Assembly: GCF_900105075.1 (NCBI RefSeq)
Contig: NZ_FNSK01000001.1
Span: 310,001 to 374,000, forward strand
Direction of reading: 5' to 3'
Origin: Rhodobacter sp. 24-YEA-8
Lineage (GTDB): Bacteria; Pseudomonadota; Alphaproteobacteria; Rhodobacterales; Rhodobacteraceae
Length of the DNA: 64,000 nucleotides
Shown here: positions 51,512-60,191 of the stretch, one piece after another
How positions within the stretch are numbered: position 1 is the first letter of the stretch
How the letters are laid out: each line of letters opens with the position of its first letter
Program-made: the position numbers and the translations under genes
Notes under the pieces: generated by a model
What the model was told of the DNA's origin: nothing
What the model saw: only the letters and a program-made list of their open reading frames with translations
Databases searched by the model: none

Positions 51512-51799
51512 ATGAGCGACCTCATCGACAAGGCTGTCGAAAAGCTGGCAGCGAAACTGTCGGGCGGGTTCGATGGCGTGGCGAAATTCGTCATTACGGG
51601 CGAGGGGACGATCATGCTGGACGGCCAGGGTGTGCGGGCGGGCGATGAAGAGGCGGATGTCACGCTGACCGCCAGTGCCGAGACCTTCCGGGCGATTCTC
51701 GAAGGCGACATGAACCCGACCATGGCCTTCATGACCGGCAAGCTTTCGGTTGACGGGGCGATGGGCGTGGCGATGAAGCTCGGATCCGCCCTGTCATGA
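51512..51799 (+). CDS. SCP2 sterol-binding domain protein
   Basis: A 95-residue protein made of one SCP2-like domain (KFVITGEGTIMLDGQGV and the AETFRAILEGDMNPTMAFMTGKLSVDGAMGVAM region in part). Stand-alone bacterial SCP2 proteins bind fatty acyl or lipid ligands; the ligand here is unknown. It overlaps the alpha/beta hydrolase gene by 4 nt (ATGA), so it may hand a lipid to that enzyme. An AAGGGAGA ribosome-binding site precedes the ATG. Confidence 0.87.
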   Translation: MSDLIDKAVEKLAAKLSGGFDGVAKFVITGEGTIMLDGQGVRAGDEEADVTLTASAETFRAILEGDMNPTMAFMTGKLSVDGAMGVAMKLGSALS

Positions 51800-52746
51800 C
51801 CGAAGCCGCGCCGCTGTTCGACAGTCTTGCCGATGGGCCCGAAGGCGGGCGCGCGGTCTGGCTCCGGACATCGGACGGGGTGCGGATAAGGCTTGGCTAT
51901 TGGCCGGGGGGGACGCTGGGCACCGTGGTCCTGCTGCCCGGCCGCACCGAATATATCGAGAAATACGGGCCCGCCGCGCGCGAGATGCACCGGCGTGGCT
52001 GGTCGATGGTCACGCTGGACTGGCGCGGCCAGGGCCTGTCGCCGCGCGCGCTGCCCGATCCCATGCTGGGCCATGTCGAGCATTTTACCGATTATCAGCG
52101 TGATCTGGATGCTGTGCTGAGCTGGATTGCCGCAGAGGGTGCAGAGCTGGGTGTGAGCGGCCCCCTGATGCAGATGTCGCATTCGATGGGCGGGCTGATC
52201 GGGCTCCGGGCGCTGACGCGTGGGCTGCCGTTCCGGGCCACTGCCTTTTCGGCGCCGATGTGGGGGATTCGCATCCCGGTCTGGGGCAAGCCGCTGGCCG
52301 GGCTGATGCAACGCCTGCCGCTCGCTTTGCCGCAGGATCGCGGCTATGCGCCCAGCACTTCGGCGCAAAGCTATATCCTGCGCACAAGTTTCGAGAAAAA
52401 TCACCTGACCGGTGACGCGCCGACCTGGTCCTGGCTGCGCCGGCAGCTGGAAACCGAGCCGGGGCTGCGGCTTGGGGGGCCATCGCTGGGCTGGTTGCGC
52501 GATGCGTTGCGGGAATGCGCCCGGATGACGCGGATCCCTGCGCCGGCTTTGCCCTCGCTGGTGGCGCTTGGCAGCCGTGAACATATCGTTCTGCCCGGCC
52601 CGATCCTTAGGCGGATGCGGGCCTGGCAGGGCGGGCGGCTGGATCTGTATCCGGGCGCCCGTCATGAGGTTCCGATGGAAACACCGGAGCATCGCGCGCG
52701 GTTTTATGACAGCGCGCATGACCTGTTTTCAGCCGCGCTCGGCTGA
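51796..52746 (+). CDS. Alpha/beta hydrolase, lysophospholipase/monoglyceride-lipase-like
   Basis: A 316-residue serine hydrolase. The nucleophile is S130 in SHSMGG; LDWRGQGLSPR is the oxyanion-side loop and the catalytic His lies in GARHEVPMETPEHR near the C-terminus. Closest in pattern to PldB-type lysophospholipases. Cytoplasmic, with no signal peptide visible. It is translationally coupled to the SCP2 protein, which suggests a lipid substrate. Confidence 0.86.
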   Translation: MTEAAPLFDSLADGPEGGRAVWLRTSDGVRIRLGYWPGGTLGTVVLLPGRTEYIEKYGPAAREMHRRGWSMVTLDWRGQGLSPRALPDPMLGHVEHFTDYQRDLDAVLSWIAAEGAELGVSGPLMQMSHSMGGLIGLRALTRGLPFRATAFSAPMWGIRIPVWGKPLAGLMQRLPLALPQDRGYAPSTSAQSYILRTSFEKNHLTGDAPTWSWLRRQLETEPGLRLGGPSLGWLRDALRECARMTRIPAPALPSLVALGSREHIVLPGPILRRMRAWQGGRLDLYPGARHEVPMETPEHRARFYDSAHDLFSAALG

Positions 52747-52762
52747 GGTCAGGGCGGTAAGA

Positions 52763-53194
52763 TCAGCCGCCGCAGGTATCGCAGACCAGTGATTTTGACC
52801 CCGGATCACGGGAAAATTCCAGGCTGCTGTCATCCGGCCCGGTCAGAACCAGCGTCTCGCCCCGGATTTCGGCGCCGGTCATTGCGCCAAGGGCGGTCAG
52901 ATAGGCATGTTCATCTGCCATGCGGTCACAGGCCATGCGTGTCGAGGCAATCGCGGTCAGCGCGAGCGCCGGCAGCTCGGCCTGGTTCGGCCCGAAATAG
53001 CGGTTGCAGGGCGCCTTGCCGGAGATCTGGCCGTCGGCATCAATCGCAAAGCTGGCCTCATAGCTGACGCGCACACCGTCCTGGGCGATCACAAGCCATT
53101 CGCCGCCGGAAATGGTTTCGGCGGATCTGGCAGCGCCTGCGGCGCAAGCAAGGGTGGTGGCCAGGGCTAGGGACAAGGCAGTGGAGCGGCGCAT
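52763..53194 (-). CDS. Periplasmic META-domain protein
   Basis: A 143-residue protein with a signal peptide (LSLALATTLACAAGAARSAE) and one META domain (GGEWLVI, GKAPCNRYFGPN, MACDRMADEHAYLTAL), the fold of HslJ. A C-terminal CDTCGG supplies two extra cysteines, perhaps a disulfide. HslJ-type proteins are linked to stress or inhibitor resistance; the role here is unknown. It ends 17 bp from the convergent alpha/beta hydrolase gene. Confidence 0.85.
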   Translation of the reverse strand: MRRSTALSLALATTLACAAGAARSAETISGGEWLVIAQDGVRVSYEASFAIDADGQISGKAPCNRYFGPNQAELPALALTAIASTRMACDRMADEHAYLTALGAMTGAEIRGETLVLTGPDDSSLEFSRDPGSKSLVCDTCGG

Positions 53195-53279
53195 CTGATC
53201 TCCTTCCGGGTGATTCCCGGTCTTGTGACAGGAGCCAGCTTTGCACGAAGTGCCCGTTCCTGAAAGCCCGGGCGCGCGA

Positions 53280-53744
53280 TCAGAAGGACGCGGGCTTTGC
53301 CTCACGCGCCATATGGTCAAGGACTGCATTGACGAAAGCCGGCTCGCGGCCTTCGGGGAAGAAAGCACGGGCGATGTCGACGAATTCGTTGATCACCACT
53401 TTTGGCGGCGTGTCCATCTGGGTCAGTTCGGCCCCGGCGGCGCGGAACAGCGCCCGGATCACCGGATCAATCCGGTCAATCGGCCATTTCGCCACCAGCG
53501 CGCGGTCGGTCATCTGATCGACCAGCGCCTGCCAGTTGACCGCATGTTCGACGAGGCTGCGGAACAGATCGGTATCGCCTTCGGCGAAATCGCCCTCTTC
53601 ATAGCTGGCGCCGAAGCGATGGGCTTCAAACTCGCGGCTGACGGCTTTGACCGTCTGGCCAGAGATCTCCATCTGGTAGAGGGCCTGAACCGCGTAGAGC
53701 CTCGCGGCCGATTTCATCTGGCGTTTTTCTTCGCGCGAGGTCAT
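53280..53744 (-). CDS. nusB: Transcription antitermination protein NusB
   Basis: A 154-residue all-helical NusB of normal length; it binds boxA RNA with S10 during rRNA transcription. Family blocks include ARLYAVQALYQME, PIDRIDPVIRALFRAAGAEL and PPKVVINEFVDIARAFFPEG. In many relatives it follows ribH; that partner is not here. It stands between the META gene and cobS on one strand, about 100 bp after cobS. Confidence 0.93.
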   Translation of the reverse strand: MTSREEKRQMKSAARLYAVQALYQMEISGQTVKAVSREFEAHRFGASYEEGDFAEGDTDLFRSLVEHAVNWQALVDQMTDRALVAKWPIDRIDPVIRALFRAAGAELTQMDTPPKVVINEFVDIARAFFPEGREPAFVNAVLDHMAREAKPASF

Positions 53745-53842
53745 GGGGCCGTTCCGCTGTTCATTTGGCTTCTTAACACAGGCGGGTCATTTGCGCCAAT
53801 GTGGGCGCAGACGCAAGAGCCAGCGCGGTTGTTCTCGTGGCG

Positions 53843-54607
53843 TCAGGCGAAGACCGCAAGGCTGGCGGCAAAGGCCAGCTGCTGACTTGCGCCAAGGATA
53901 TCGCCGGTCTGACCGCCAATGCGTCGTGCCGCCGAGGCGGCCAGCAGCCCGCAGATGACCAGCACCGCCGGCAGCGCGGGGAGTGCCTGACGCCCGCCAA
54001 TCGCCAGCGCGAGCCCGCACCCGATCACTACCGCCATCAGCGCCGTGGCAAGCCCAGGACGGCCGCTCGCTGCCGAAAGCCCGGTCGGGCGTGCCGACGG
54101 CAGCGCCGCCATGATCGCCGCCATCGGCGCGCGTGACAATGCGGCGGCCACCAGCAGCGCCGGCACGGCCTGCCCGGTGCGGATCAGCGCGGTGAGCGCC
54201 GACCAGGCGGCCAGCGTTACCAGCAGCAGCGCGAGGGTTCCAAAGCTGCCGATATGGCTGTCCTTCATGATCTCGAGCCGGCGTTCCCGCGTGCGGCCTC
54301 CGAAAAGCCCGTCGGCGGTATCGGCGAGCCCGTCTTCATGCAGCCCGCCGGTGACCATCGCCATCACGCCCATCGCCATCGCGGCGATCACACCGGGCGA
54401 GAGCCTTGCCGCCTCTCCAAGCCAGATCACTGCCACGCCGATCGCCCCGCATATGAGGCCGACCAGCGGCCAGGCCCAGGCGCTTGACGCGCCGCTGTGG
54501 CGATGCGCCGGAACCGGCAGCCGGGTCAGCAGCGCAAAGGCCGAGGGAAGATCCTGGAGGATGCGCCCGGCGGGGAAGCGCGCGGGTTGCGGGCTGTTTT
54601 GGGTCAT
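53843..54607 (-). CDS. cobS: Adenosylcobinamide-GDP ribazoletransferase
   Basis: A 254-residue integral membrane enzyme that joins alpha-ribazole to adenosylcobinamide-GDP, the last step of cobalamin synthesis. Seven or so hydrophobic helices; the conserved [15 protein letters not shown] block carries the catalytic acidic residues. The ATG at 54607 has GGAAAG at a good distance. It is divergent from cobT, which provides alpha-ribazole-5-phosphate, with a 126-bp spacer. No cobalamin riboswitch could be recognised there. Confidence 0.92.
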   Translation of the reverse strand: MTQNSPQPARFPAGRILQDLPSAFALLTRLPVPAHRHSGASSAWAWPLVGLICGAIGVAVIWLGEAARLSPGVIAAMAMGVMAMVTGGLHEDGLADTADGLFGGRTRERRLEIMKDSHIGSFGTLALLLVTLAAWSALTALIRTGQAVPALLVAAALSRAPMAAIMAALPSARPTGLSAASGRPGLATALMAVVIGCGLALAIGGRQALPALPAVLVICGLLAASAARRIGGQTGDILGASQQLAFAASLAVFA

Positions 54608-54733
54608 CTGGGCTTTCCGGCTGGAACGGAGCATCGTCATGGGGTAACCGCTGGGCGCGGCGGGATCAACTCCCGCCCCTGTCCTGCGCCTTTTCCGGCG
54701 TCTTGTAATGGCGCCGCTTTCCCGGAGAACTCC

Positions 54734-55759
54734 ATGCAAAGCCCGGATCCGGTCACCCTCGCTGAGTTTCGTGCCCTTTGTGCCGCACTGCCGGCCCCGG
54801 ATGCGGGCGCCGTCGCGGCGGCCAGGGCGCGTGATGCCGTTCTGACCAAACCCCCCGGCGCGCTTGGCCGGCTGGAAGAGATCACCCGCTGGCTTGCCGC
54901 ATGGCAGGGCCGGGCAGTGCCCGAGGCCGGGAGGGTGCAAATCACGGTTTTTGCCGGCAATCACGGTGTGACGGCGCGCGGTATTTCGGCCTTTCCGGCC
55001 GAGGTGACGGTGCAGATGGTCGAGAATTTCCGCCAGGGCGGGGCGGCGATCAACCAGCTCGCCCGGACCTTCGGCGCAGAGCTTGAGGTGATCGCGCTGG
55101 ATCTGGACCGCCCGACCCGGGATTTTTGCGCAGCCCCTGCGATGGAGGAGGCGGAGCTTGTCGCGGCGCTGCGGGCTGGCTGGCAATCGGTGCGCCCCGG
55201 CACCGATCTTTATATCGCGGGCGAGATGGGGATCGGCAATACGACATCGGCGGCGGCGCTGTCAGCGGCGCTTTTCGGACATGATGGCGGGACTGCGGGC
55301 TGGTGCGGTCGCGGCACCGGGCTGGATGATGCCGGGTTGCGGCGCAAAGAGACGGCGGTTGCACTGGCGCTTGCTTTGCATGACGGGCATCTGGCAGACC
55401 CTTTCGAAGCGCTGCGCCGGCTTGGCGGGCGGGAGGTCGCGGCGATGACCGGTGCCGTGCTGCATGCCCGGGTGCTGCGGGTGCCGGTGCTGCTTGACGG
55501 GTTTATCGCCTGTGCAGCGGCGGCGGTGCTGGAGCGCGCGCAGCCCGGCGCGCTCGATCACTGTATGGCCGCCCATCAAAGTGCCGAGGGGGCCCATGGC
55601 AGGCTTTTGCAGGCGATTGGCAAAGAGCCGCTGTTGTCCCTGGGCCTGCGGCTCGGCGAAGGTTCGGGCGCAGGGGTCGCGCTTGGCCTGGTGCGGGCGG
55701 CGCTGGCCTGCCACTCCGGCATGGCGACCTTCGCCGAGGCCGGAGTCAGCGGTGCCTGA
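54734..55759 (+). CDS. cobT: Nicotinate-nucleotide-dimethylbenzimidazole phosphoribosyltransferase
   Basis: A 341-residue enzyme that makes alpha-ribazole-5-phosphate from dimethylbenzimidazole and nicotinate mononucleotide for the lower loop of cobalamin. Recognisable blocks: [10 protein letters not shown] near the N-terminus, [30 protein letters not shown] and the C-terminal [13 protein letters not shown] with the catalytic glutamate. The first ATG after the spacer is used. It is divergent from cobS and ends at a strong terminator. Confidence 0.94.
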   Translation: MQSPDPVTLAEFRALCAALPAPDAGAVAAARARDAVLTKPPGALGRLEEITRWLAAWQGRAVPEAGRVQITVFAGNHGVTARGISAFPAEVTVQMVENFRQGGAAINQLARTFGAELEVIALDLDRPTRDFCAAPAMEEAELVAALRAGWQSVRPGTDLYIAGEMGIGNTTSAAALSAALFGHDGGTAGWCGRGTGLDDAGLRRKETAVALALALHDGHLADPFEALRRLGGREVAAMTGAVLHARVLRVPVLLDGFIACAAAAVLERAQPGALDHCMAAHQSAEGAHGRLLQAIGKEPLLSLGLRLGEGSGAGVALGLVRAALACHSGMATFAEAGVSGA

Positions 55760-55786
55760 GCTTGCCCTTTTCGAACATCTGACATG

Positions 55787-55817
55787 AAAAAGGGGCCGGA
55801 TGATCCGGCCCCTTTTT
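55787..55817. terminator. Bidirectional rho-independent terminator after cobT
   Basis: Perfect 14-bp stem AAAAAGGGGCCGGA/TCCGGCCCCTTTTT with a 3-nt loop and a U-tract in both directions. It ends cobT and the convergent large membrane gene. Confidence 0.94.
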
Positions 55818-55841
55818 CAGTTCTTAAACAGTCTGGCGCTC

Positions 55842-58800
55842 TCAGCCTTTGGGCATTTCCAGCGCGACCAGCCGGCCACCTTTCTGATAGCGCACCTCAT
55901 TCTGGGTGATCGCCCTGACCTGACCGCCGTCGATCCGGTCGCCGACCGAGACCTTGTGATATTTGCCATTCGCGGTCCGCACTAGGGCGTAGCGTTTGGA
56001 GGGCTGGCCATAGACGCCGATCAGATTGATTTTCGACAGATTGATCGCCTTGGCATAGGTTGCCTGTTTCGCGACGCTGGCCTTGGTCGGGATACTCGGT
56101 GCCGGGCCGGATGCGACTTCCGGCTCGTCAATCTCATCATGCTCCTCGGGTTTCGCGGCGGCCTTGCCCTTCGGCGCCGGCTGGGGCGCAGGGGCAGAGG
56201 CGATCTCGACCGGTGCGGGCGCGGGCTCCGGGGAACGAACGGCTGCGGCAACAGCCGCCTCGATGGCCCGGCTGAAATCCTGCGGGCGCGCGGCGGGGCG
56301 CCGCGAGATTGTCATCAGCGACGGATTGGCCAACTCGGCCGCGCTGAGCCCGGCTGTTGCAGGGACAGTGGCCGAGGCAAGCTGGACTTCTTCTTCATTG
56401 GCAAGCGAAGCGGCAGCCGTATCGGCACGGGCCTTTGCACTTGCAGCTTCGACAATGGCGGGGCGCTGCCGGGGGCGCAGACCGGCGAAATCAACCGGAG
56501 CAGTTGCAGGTTGCAGGGCCGCGTCATCATCGGTCGCGGGCCGGTCAGGACGGGCGCGGGGGCGCCGGTCGGCAAGTTCGGGATCGGGCTGGGCTACGGG
56601 TTCCGTCGTGGCGGCGGTGACGGTTGCCGGGGCGGTGCCGACAGCCCCTCCGGCCAGAGACGGATTGCCCGTCGCTCCCGCGGGGGCGGCAGCGGTCTCG
56701 CCCGCCGAAGCGGCGGCGGAGCCCGGCGCGGTTCCGGAGGAGGCTTCCGGTGCAGCCGCCGGTGCAGGGGGGGCTGCAGGGGCAGAGGCTGCTGCTGTGG
56801 CGGCAATGGCGGCTTCGGTGGCTGCGGCACTGCGCGGCGGTGGCACGCGCGGCGGCTTACCCTCGAAAAGCATATAACCGCCGGGGGTTGGCAGCCCCGC
56901 AGCGGTTGGCATCAGCATCTGGTTTTCGTCATACCGATAAACAGTGCCAAAAGGCGGCGGCGGCATCGGCGCCCCCGGTGGCGCTTCGGCCGAGGTGTCA
57001 GGTCCGGGAAGGGACAGTGCATCAAAGGCGGGCGGCGGCGCATCCGAGCTGGAGAGGAAGATCTCATCCTCGGCATCAAGCAAGGCAACCGCTGCGGGAC
57101 TTTCGCTCTCCAAAGCGGTTTCGGGCGCCGGATCCGTCGCGGCATCAGGCATGTCTGCCGCATCGGAATTGGTCGCAACCTGTTGCGTCGTCTCGCCTTC
57201 TGCCTCGGGGTCAAGCCCGTCAGCCAGCATCTCGTCATCCACGCTGACCGTTGAGCCCTCGTCTGCGGTGGTGGCGGCAAACTGGGTCTCTTCCTCGCCC
57301 GAGGTGCGGTTGGACGAGAGGTAGAAGGAGGACCAGGCCGCAACAAGAGCGAGGCAAAGCAACAGGATCGCGGTCAGGATCAGACCCAGGAAGCGAGGCT
57401 TGCCCCTGGTATTCCGGGTTGCAAAGGGCGACTGGCTGAGGCTGCGGGCGGCGTCATCGGTGCCATCGGCCGCGCGGGGCCTGGCGCCGGCCGGCATCTG
57501 GCCTGCGGCGACAGATTGCGCGCGGGTCTTGCGGGTGCCGGGGATGGACGGCGCGGTGATGAGGCCGGCAAGGCCGCCAGCACCGCGTGCGGTCCTGGCC
57601 GCAGCGCCTGCAGCGCCGGCGTTGCGGGCTGGCGCCGCAAACCCGGCCGGCGCGCCCGGTGTCGCAGTCGATGTTGCCGTCGGCGCCGGAGCAGCCCGCG
57701 CGTCATCACCGGCCGTTGCCTGCGGAGCGGAAGCCCTGGCGGAATGCGGCGCTGTGATCTGGGCACCCCTGCCAGAACGGCTATAGGCGGCAAGCGTTGC
57801 AGCCGAAGGCGCGGGCGGCAGGTCGTCGTCGGGCTCCCCGATCAGATCCGCGGTCTTGCCGGCCGCAGCGGTCTGAACCGCCGGTTGCACGCGTGGGGCG
57901 GAGGCCGGGCCAGAAGCCTGGTTCAGAGCCGAGGCCCGCGCAAGAGGCCCGGGCGCGGCTGGTTGTCCAGCCGCCGGCGTAAGCCCGGCCATGCGGCGCG
58001 CCAGATGCGGCAGCGGGGGCAGATCCGGGGCCTCGTCGGCCTCGGGGAAGGTCGTGCTATCCGGCACATGTGCGAAGGGCGCCTCATCCGGGTCCGCCTC
58101 GACAGGAGAGGCTGCAGGTGCGGCCGGGACCGCAGTCGGGGCCGGGACTGTTGCGGAAACGGCTGGCGAAACGGGGGCCTGGACCACTCCGGCAGTCAGG
58201 TTTACCCGCGGCGAAGTGGCAACGGGGGCGGGCGGCGCGACCGAAGGCTCGGCGGCGGGGGCCGCTACGCTGCCAAGCGGCGTGATTTCTGTGATCGTGA
58301 CGCGCGGGCCTGGCGCCTGAGCCACGGGGGCGGCGGCAGGTGCCGGCGCGGCCGTTCGGGCAAAGGGGGCTGGTTCATCGAAGCCATTGTCAGCATGCAG
58401 CGGCAATTCAGCCTGCGCCTCGCGTGCGGCCGTCGGAACAGCCGCTGCAGCCAGAGTTCCGCCAGGGGCGACTTCCGGTGCCTCTTCCACAGATGGGGAG
58501 GCCCTGGCCTCATCCGGGGGTGATTCTGCTGCCGGTTGCGCCGCAGGCTGCTGCTCTGCTTCGGCGGTTGCGGTCGCGCCGGTCGCAGGCCAGTCCTGTG
58601 CAGCGGTGGCGGCATCATTGCTTTCCGCTTCGGCTTCGGGATGCGATTCGCTCTGGCTTGCGGCTTCGATCTCGGCCTGGCGTGCGGCTTTCGCGCGGCG
58701 GCGGGCGGCGCGGGCCTCGTCGATCAGCAAAATGGCGGCACTGTCGCGCTCGATCTCCTCGCCATCCGCGAGGAAATTGCGGGCATCTGCGGCTTCGCCA

Positions 58801-59264
58801 AACCAGGGTTCGCCGTCGAATTCGCTCTCGTCTGGGATAGCAACGAAGGCGACAGGGCTGAATTTATGAGTGGTTGCAAAGGCTTCCGCCTCGGCCAGGG
58901 TTTCGCGCGCCACGGCGGCAACCCGGGCGGTGCGACCTTCGCCCCGCAGCCAGTCCCAGACGATTTCATCCGGGCGGTACGGCGTCCGCGACACAAGCGC
59001 ATTGGTGATTTCCTGCGCGGTACGGGCGTCATCGCCGCCAGAGATATCCACCTCGGTATAGAGAATCTGCGAAGCGGGAATCACCAGCTTGGTCGTGAAG
59101 CCGCCCGGCGAGAGGCCAAGAGCGGTCTTGCGCATGTAATCAAGCGCATCCTCAAGATCGGATGCGTCGAAGGGTGTTTCACCAATCTTCAGCCAGCCCT
59201 TCGCCGTCCGGTGCAGAAGCGCGATGCTGGTATCGGTGAAATTGAGGGCAAAATCTGGTTTCAT
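55842..59264 (-). CDS. Large membrane protein with PilM-like and PilP-like ends
   Basis: A 1140-residue protein in three parts. Residues 1-190 resemble the actin-like assembly domain of PilM/GspL (KLVIPASQILYTEVDI, then SRTPYRPDEIVWDW). A long Ala/Pro/Glu-rich stretch follows, interrupted by one transmembrane helix near 623-646 (FLGLILTAILLLCLALVAAW). The last 80 residues (INLIGVYGQPSKRYALVRTA, VSVGDRIDGGQVRAI) match PilP/GspC-type periplasmic domains. No pilus or secretion gene is nearby. I infer a single-chain cytoplasm-to-periplasm connector; the sequence does not identify a partner. Confidence 0.75.
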   Translation of the reverse strand: MKPDFALNFTDTSIALLHRTAKGWLKIGETPFDASDLEDALDYMRKTALGLSPGGFTTKLVIPASQILYTEVDISGGDDARTAQEITNALVSRTPYRPDEIVWDWLRGEGRTARVAAVARETLAEAEAFATTHKFSPVAFVAIPDESEFDGEPWFGEAADARNFLADGEEIERDSAAILLIDEARAARRRAKAARQAEIEAASQSESHPEAEAESNDAATAAQDWPATGATATAEAEQQPAAQPAAESPPDEARASPSVEEAPEVAPGGTLAAAAVPTAAREAQAELPLHADNGFDEPAPFARTAAPAPAAAPVAQAPGPRVTITEITPLGSVAAPAAEPSVAPPAPVATSPRVNLTAGVVQAPVSPAVSATVPAPTAVPAAPAASPVEADPDEAPFAHVPDSTTFPEADEAPDLPPLPHLARRMAGLTPAAGQPAAPGPLARASALNQASGPASAPRVQPAVQTAAAGKTADLIGEPDDDLPPAPSAATLAAYSRSGRGAQITAPHSARASAPQATAGDDARAAPAPTATSTATPGAPAGFAAPARNAGAAGAAARTARGAGGLAGLITAPSIPGTRKTRAQSVAAGQMPAGARPRAADGTDDAARSLSQSPFATRNTRGKPRFLGLILTAILLLCLALVAAWSSFYLSSNRTSGEEETQFAATTADEGSTVSVDDEMLADGLDPEAEGETTQQVATNSDAADMPDAATDPAPETALESESPAAVALLDAEDEIFLSSSDAPPPAFDALSLPGPDTSAEAPPGAPMPPPPFGTVYRYDENQMLMPTAAGLPTPGGYMLFEGKPPRVPPPRSAAATEAAIAATAAASAPAAPPAPAAAPEASSGTAPGSAAASAGETAAAPAGATGNPSLAGGAVGTAPATVTAATTEPVAQPDPELADRRPRARPDRPATDDDAALQPATAPVDFAGLRPRQRPAIVEAASAKARADTAAASLANEEEVQLASATVPATAGLSAAELANPSLMTISRRPAARPQDFSRAIEAAVAAAVRSPEPAPAPVEIASAPAPQPAPKGKAAAKPEEHDEIDEPEVASGPAPSIPTKASVAKQATYAKAINLSKINLIGVYGQPSKRYALVRTANGKYHKVSVGDRIDGGQVRAITQNEVRYQKGGRLVALEMPKG

Positions 59265-59289
59265 TCCACAGGCCTAGCACAGGACAACT

Positions 59290-59307
59290 GGGCGCGGAAA
59301 CGCGCCC
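59290..59307. other. GNRA-type hairpin in the leader of the large membrane gene
   Basis: GGGCGCG-GAAA-CGCGCCC is a perfect 7-bp stem with a GAAA tetraloop when read as plus-strand RNA (TTTC on the minus strand). It lies 26 nt upstream of the minus-strand ATG, in the 170-bp spacer shared with the divergent SIMPL gene. Confidence 0.5.
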
Positions 59308-59435
59308 GGACGGGATCACTCCTACCTATAGCAGCTTTTCGCCGAATAAAAGAAAAAGACCCGTGAGCAGACCAGGGAATGGTCTTCGACATGCGTTAAT
59401 GTTCTGTAAGCAGTCGCAGTGATAAGGAGTCTTCC

Positions 59436-60143
59436 ATGCGTATGCGGTCTTTGTTCAAAACCTCTCTTTCGGCCGCGGCCTTTGGCGCGGCGCTGATCGC
59501 GGCTTCGCCGGTGCTGGCCGACGGCAAGGCGATCATCACCGTCAATGGTGAGGCATCGGTGTCAAAGGCGCCTGATATGGCGACGATTTCGGTCGGGGTC
59601 ACCTCGGTCGGGGAGAATGCGGGTTCGGCGCTGAAGCTGAACTCTGCCGAGATGGAGAAGGTGATTGCGCGCCTGAAAGAGCTGGGCGTGGCCGAGGGTG
59701 ACATGCAGACCTCGGGCCTTTCGGTCAATCCGAACTGGTCGAATTCCTATTCGTCTTCGGGCACACAGAAGATCGATGGCTTTACCGCGATGAACTACCT
59801 GACGGTGGGGATCCGCGACCTGGATAAGCTGGGCGCGACCCTTGATCAGGTTGTGACCGATGGGGCGAATACCCTTAACGGCGTCACCTTCGCGCTGGTC
59901 GACCCGCGCCCGGCGCTGGATGAGGCGCGCAAGCTGGCCGTGGCCGATGCGCGCGCACGGGCCGAGCTCCTGGCAGAAGCGGCCGGGGTCAAGCTGGGCG
60001 ATCTGGTCTCGCTGACCGATGGCGGCGGCTATAGCGGTGGCCCGGCGCCGATGTTCAAGGCGGATGCCGCTTCGGTCCCGGTGCAAAAGGGCGATGTCAG
60101 CTATCAGGCGACCGTCACCATCACCTGGGAAATCGGCGGCTGA
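59436..60143 (+). CDS. SIMPL-domain (DUF541) periplasmic protein
   Basis: A 235-residue protein with a signal peptide (SLSAAAFGAALIAASPVLAD) and one SIMPL domain (ITVNGEASVSKAPDMATISVGV and later IGxLVSLTDGGGY-type segment). The family forms ring-like envelope complexes in some bacteria and is often linked to oxidative stress. AAGGAG precedes the ATG. It ends in a hairpin before convergent metY. Confidence 0.87.
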   Translation: MRMRSLFKTSLSAAAFGAALIAASPVLADGKAIITVNGEASVSKAPDMATISVGVTSVGENAGSALKLNSAEMEKVIARLKELGVAEGDMQTSGLSVNPNWSNSYSSSGTQKIDGFTAMNYLTVGIRDLDKLGATLDQVVTDGANTLNGVTFALVDPRPALDEARKLAVADARARAELLAEAAGVKLGDLVSLTDGGGYSGGPAPMFKADAASVPVQKGDVSYQATVTITWEIGG

Positions 60144-60156
60144 TCCTGTCGAATAT

Positions 60157-60183
60157 CCTGCGGCGGGGATAACCCGCCGCAGG
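60157..60183. terminator. Hairpin terminator between SIMPL gene and metY
   Basis: Perfect 11-bp stem CCTGCGGCGGG/CCCGCCGCAGG with loop GATAA, followed by GGCTTTAC. The U-tract is weak, but the position between convergent stops supports a bidirectional terminator. Confidence 0.8.
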
Positions 60184-60191
60184 GCTTTACC

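Noticed and set aside
54608..54733. Cobalamin riboswitch between cobS and cobT
   Set aside because: The spacer is only 126 bp and lacks the conserved GCCACTG core of the B12 box.
55842..59264. Annotation of the large membrane protein as translation initiation factor 2
   Set aside because: The Ala/Pro/Glu-rich linker can mimic the IF2 N-terminus, but there is no GTPase domain; PilM-like and PilP-like ends fit better.
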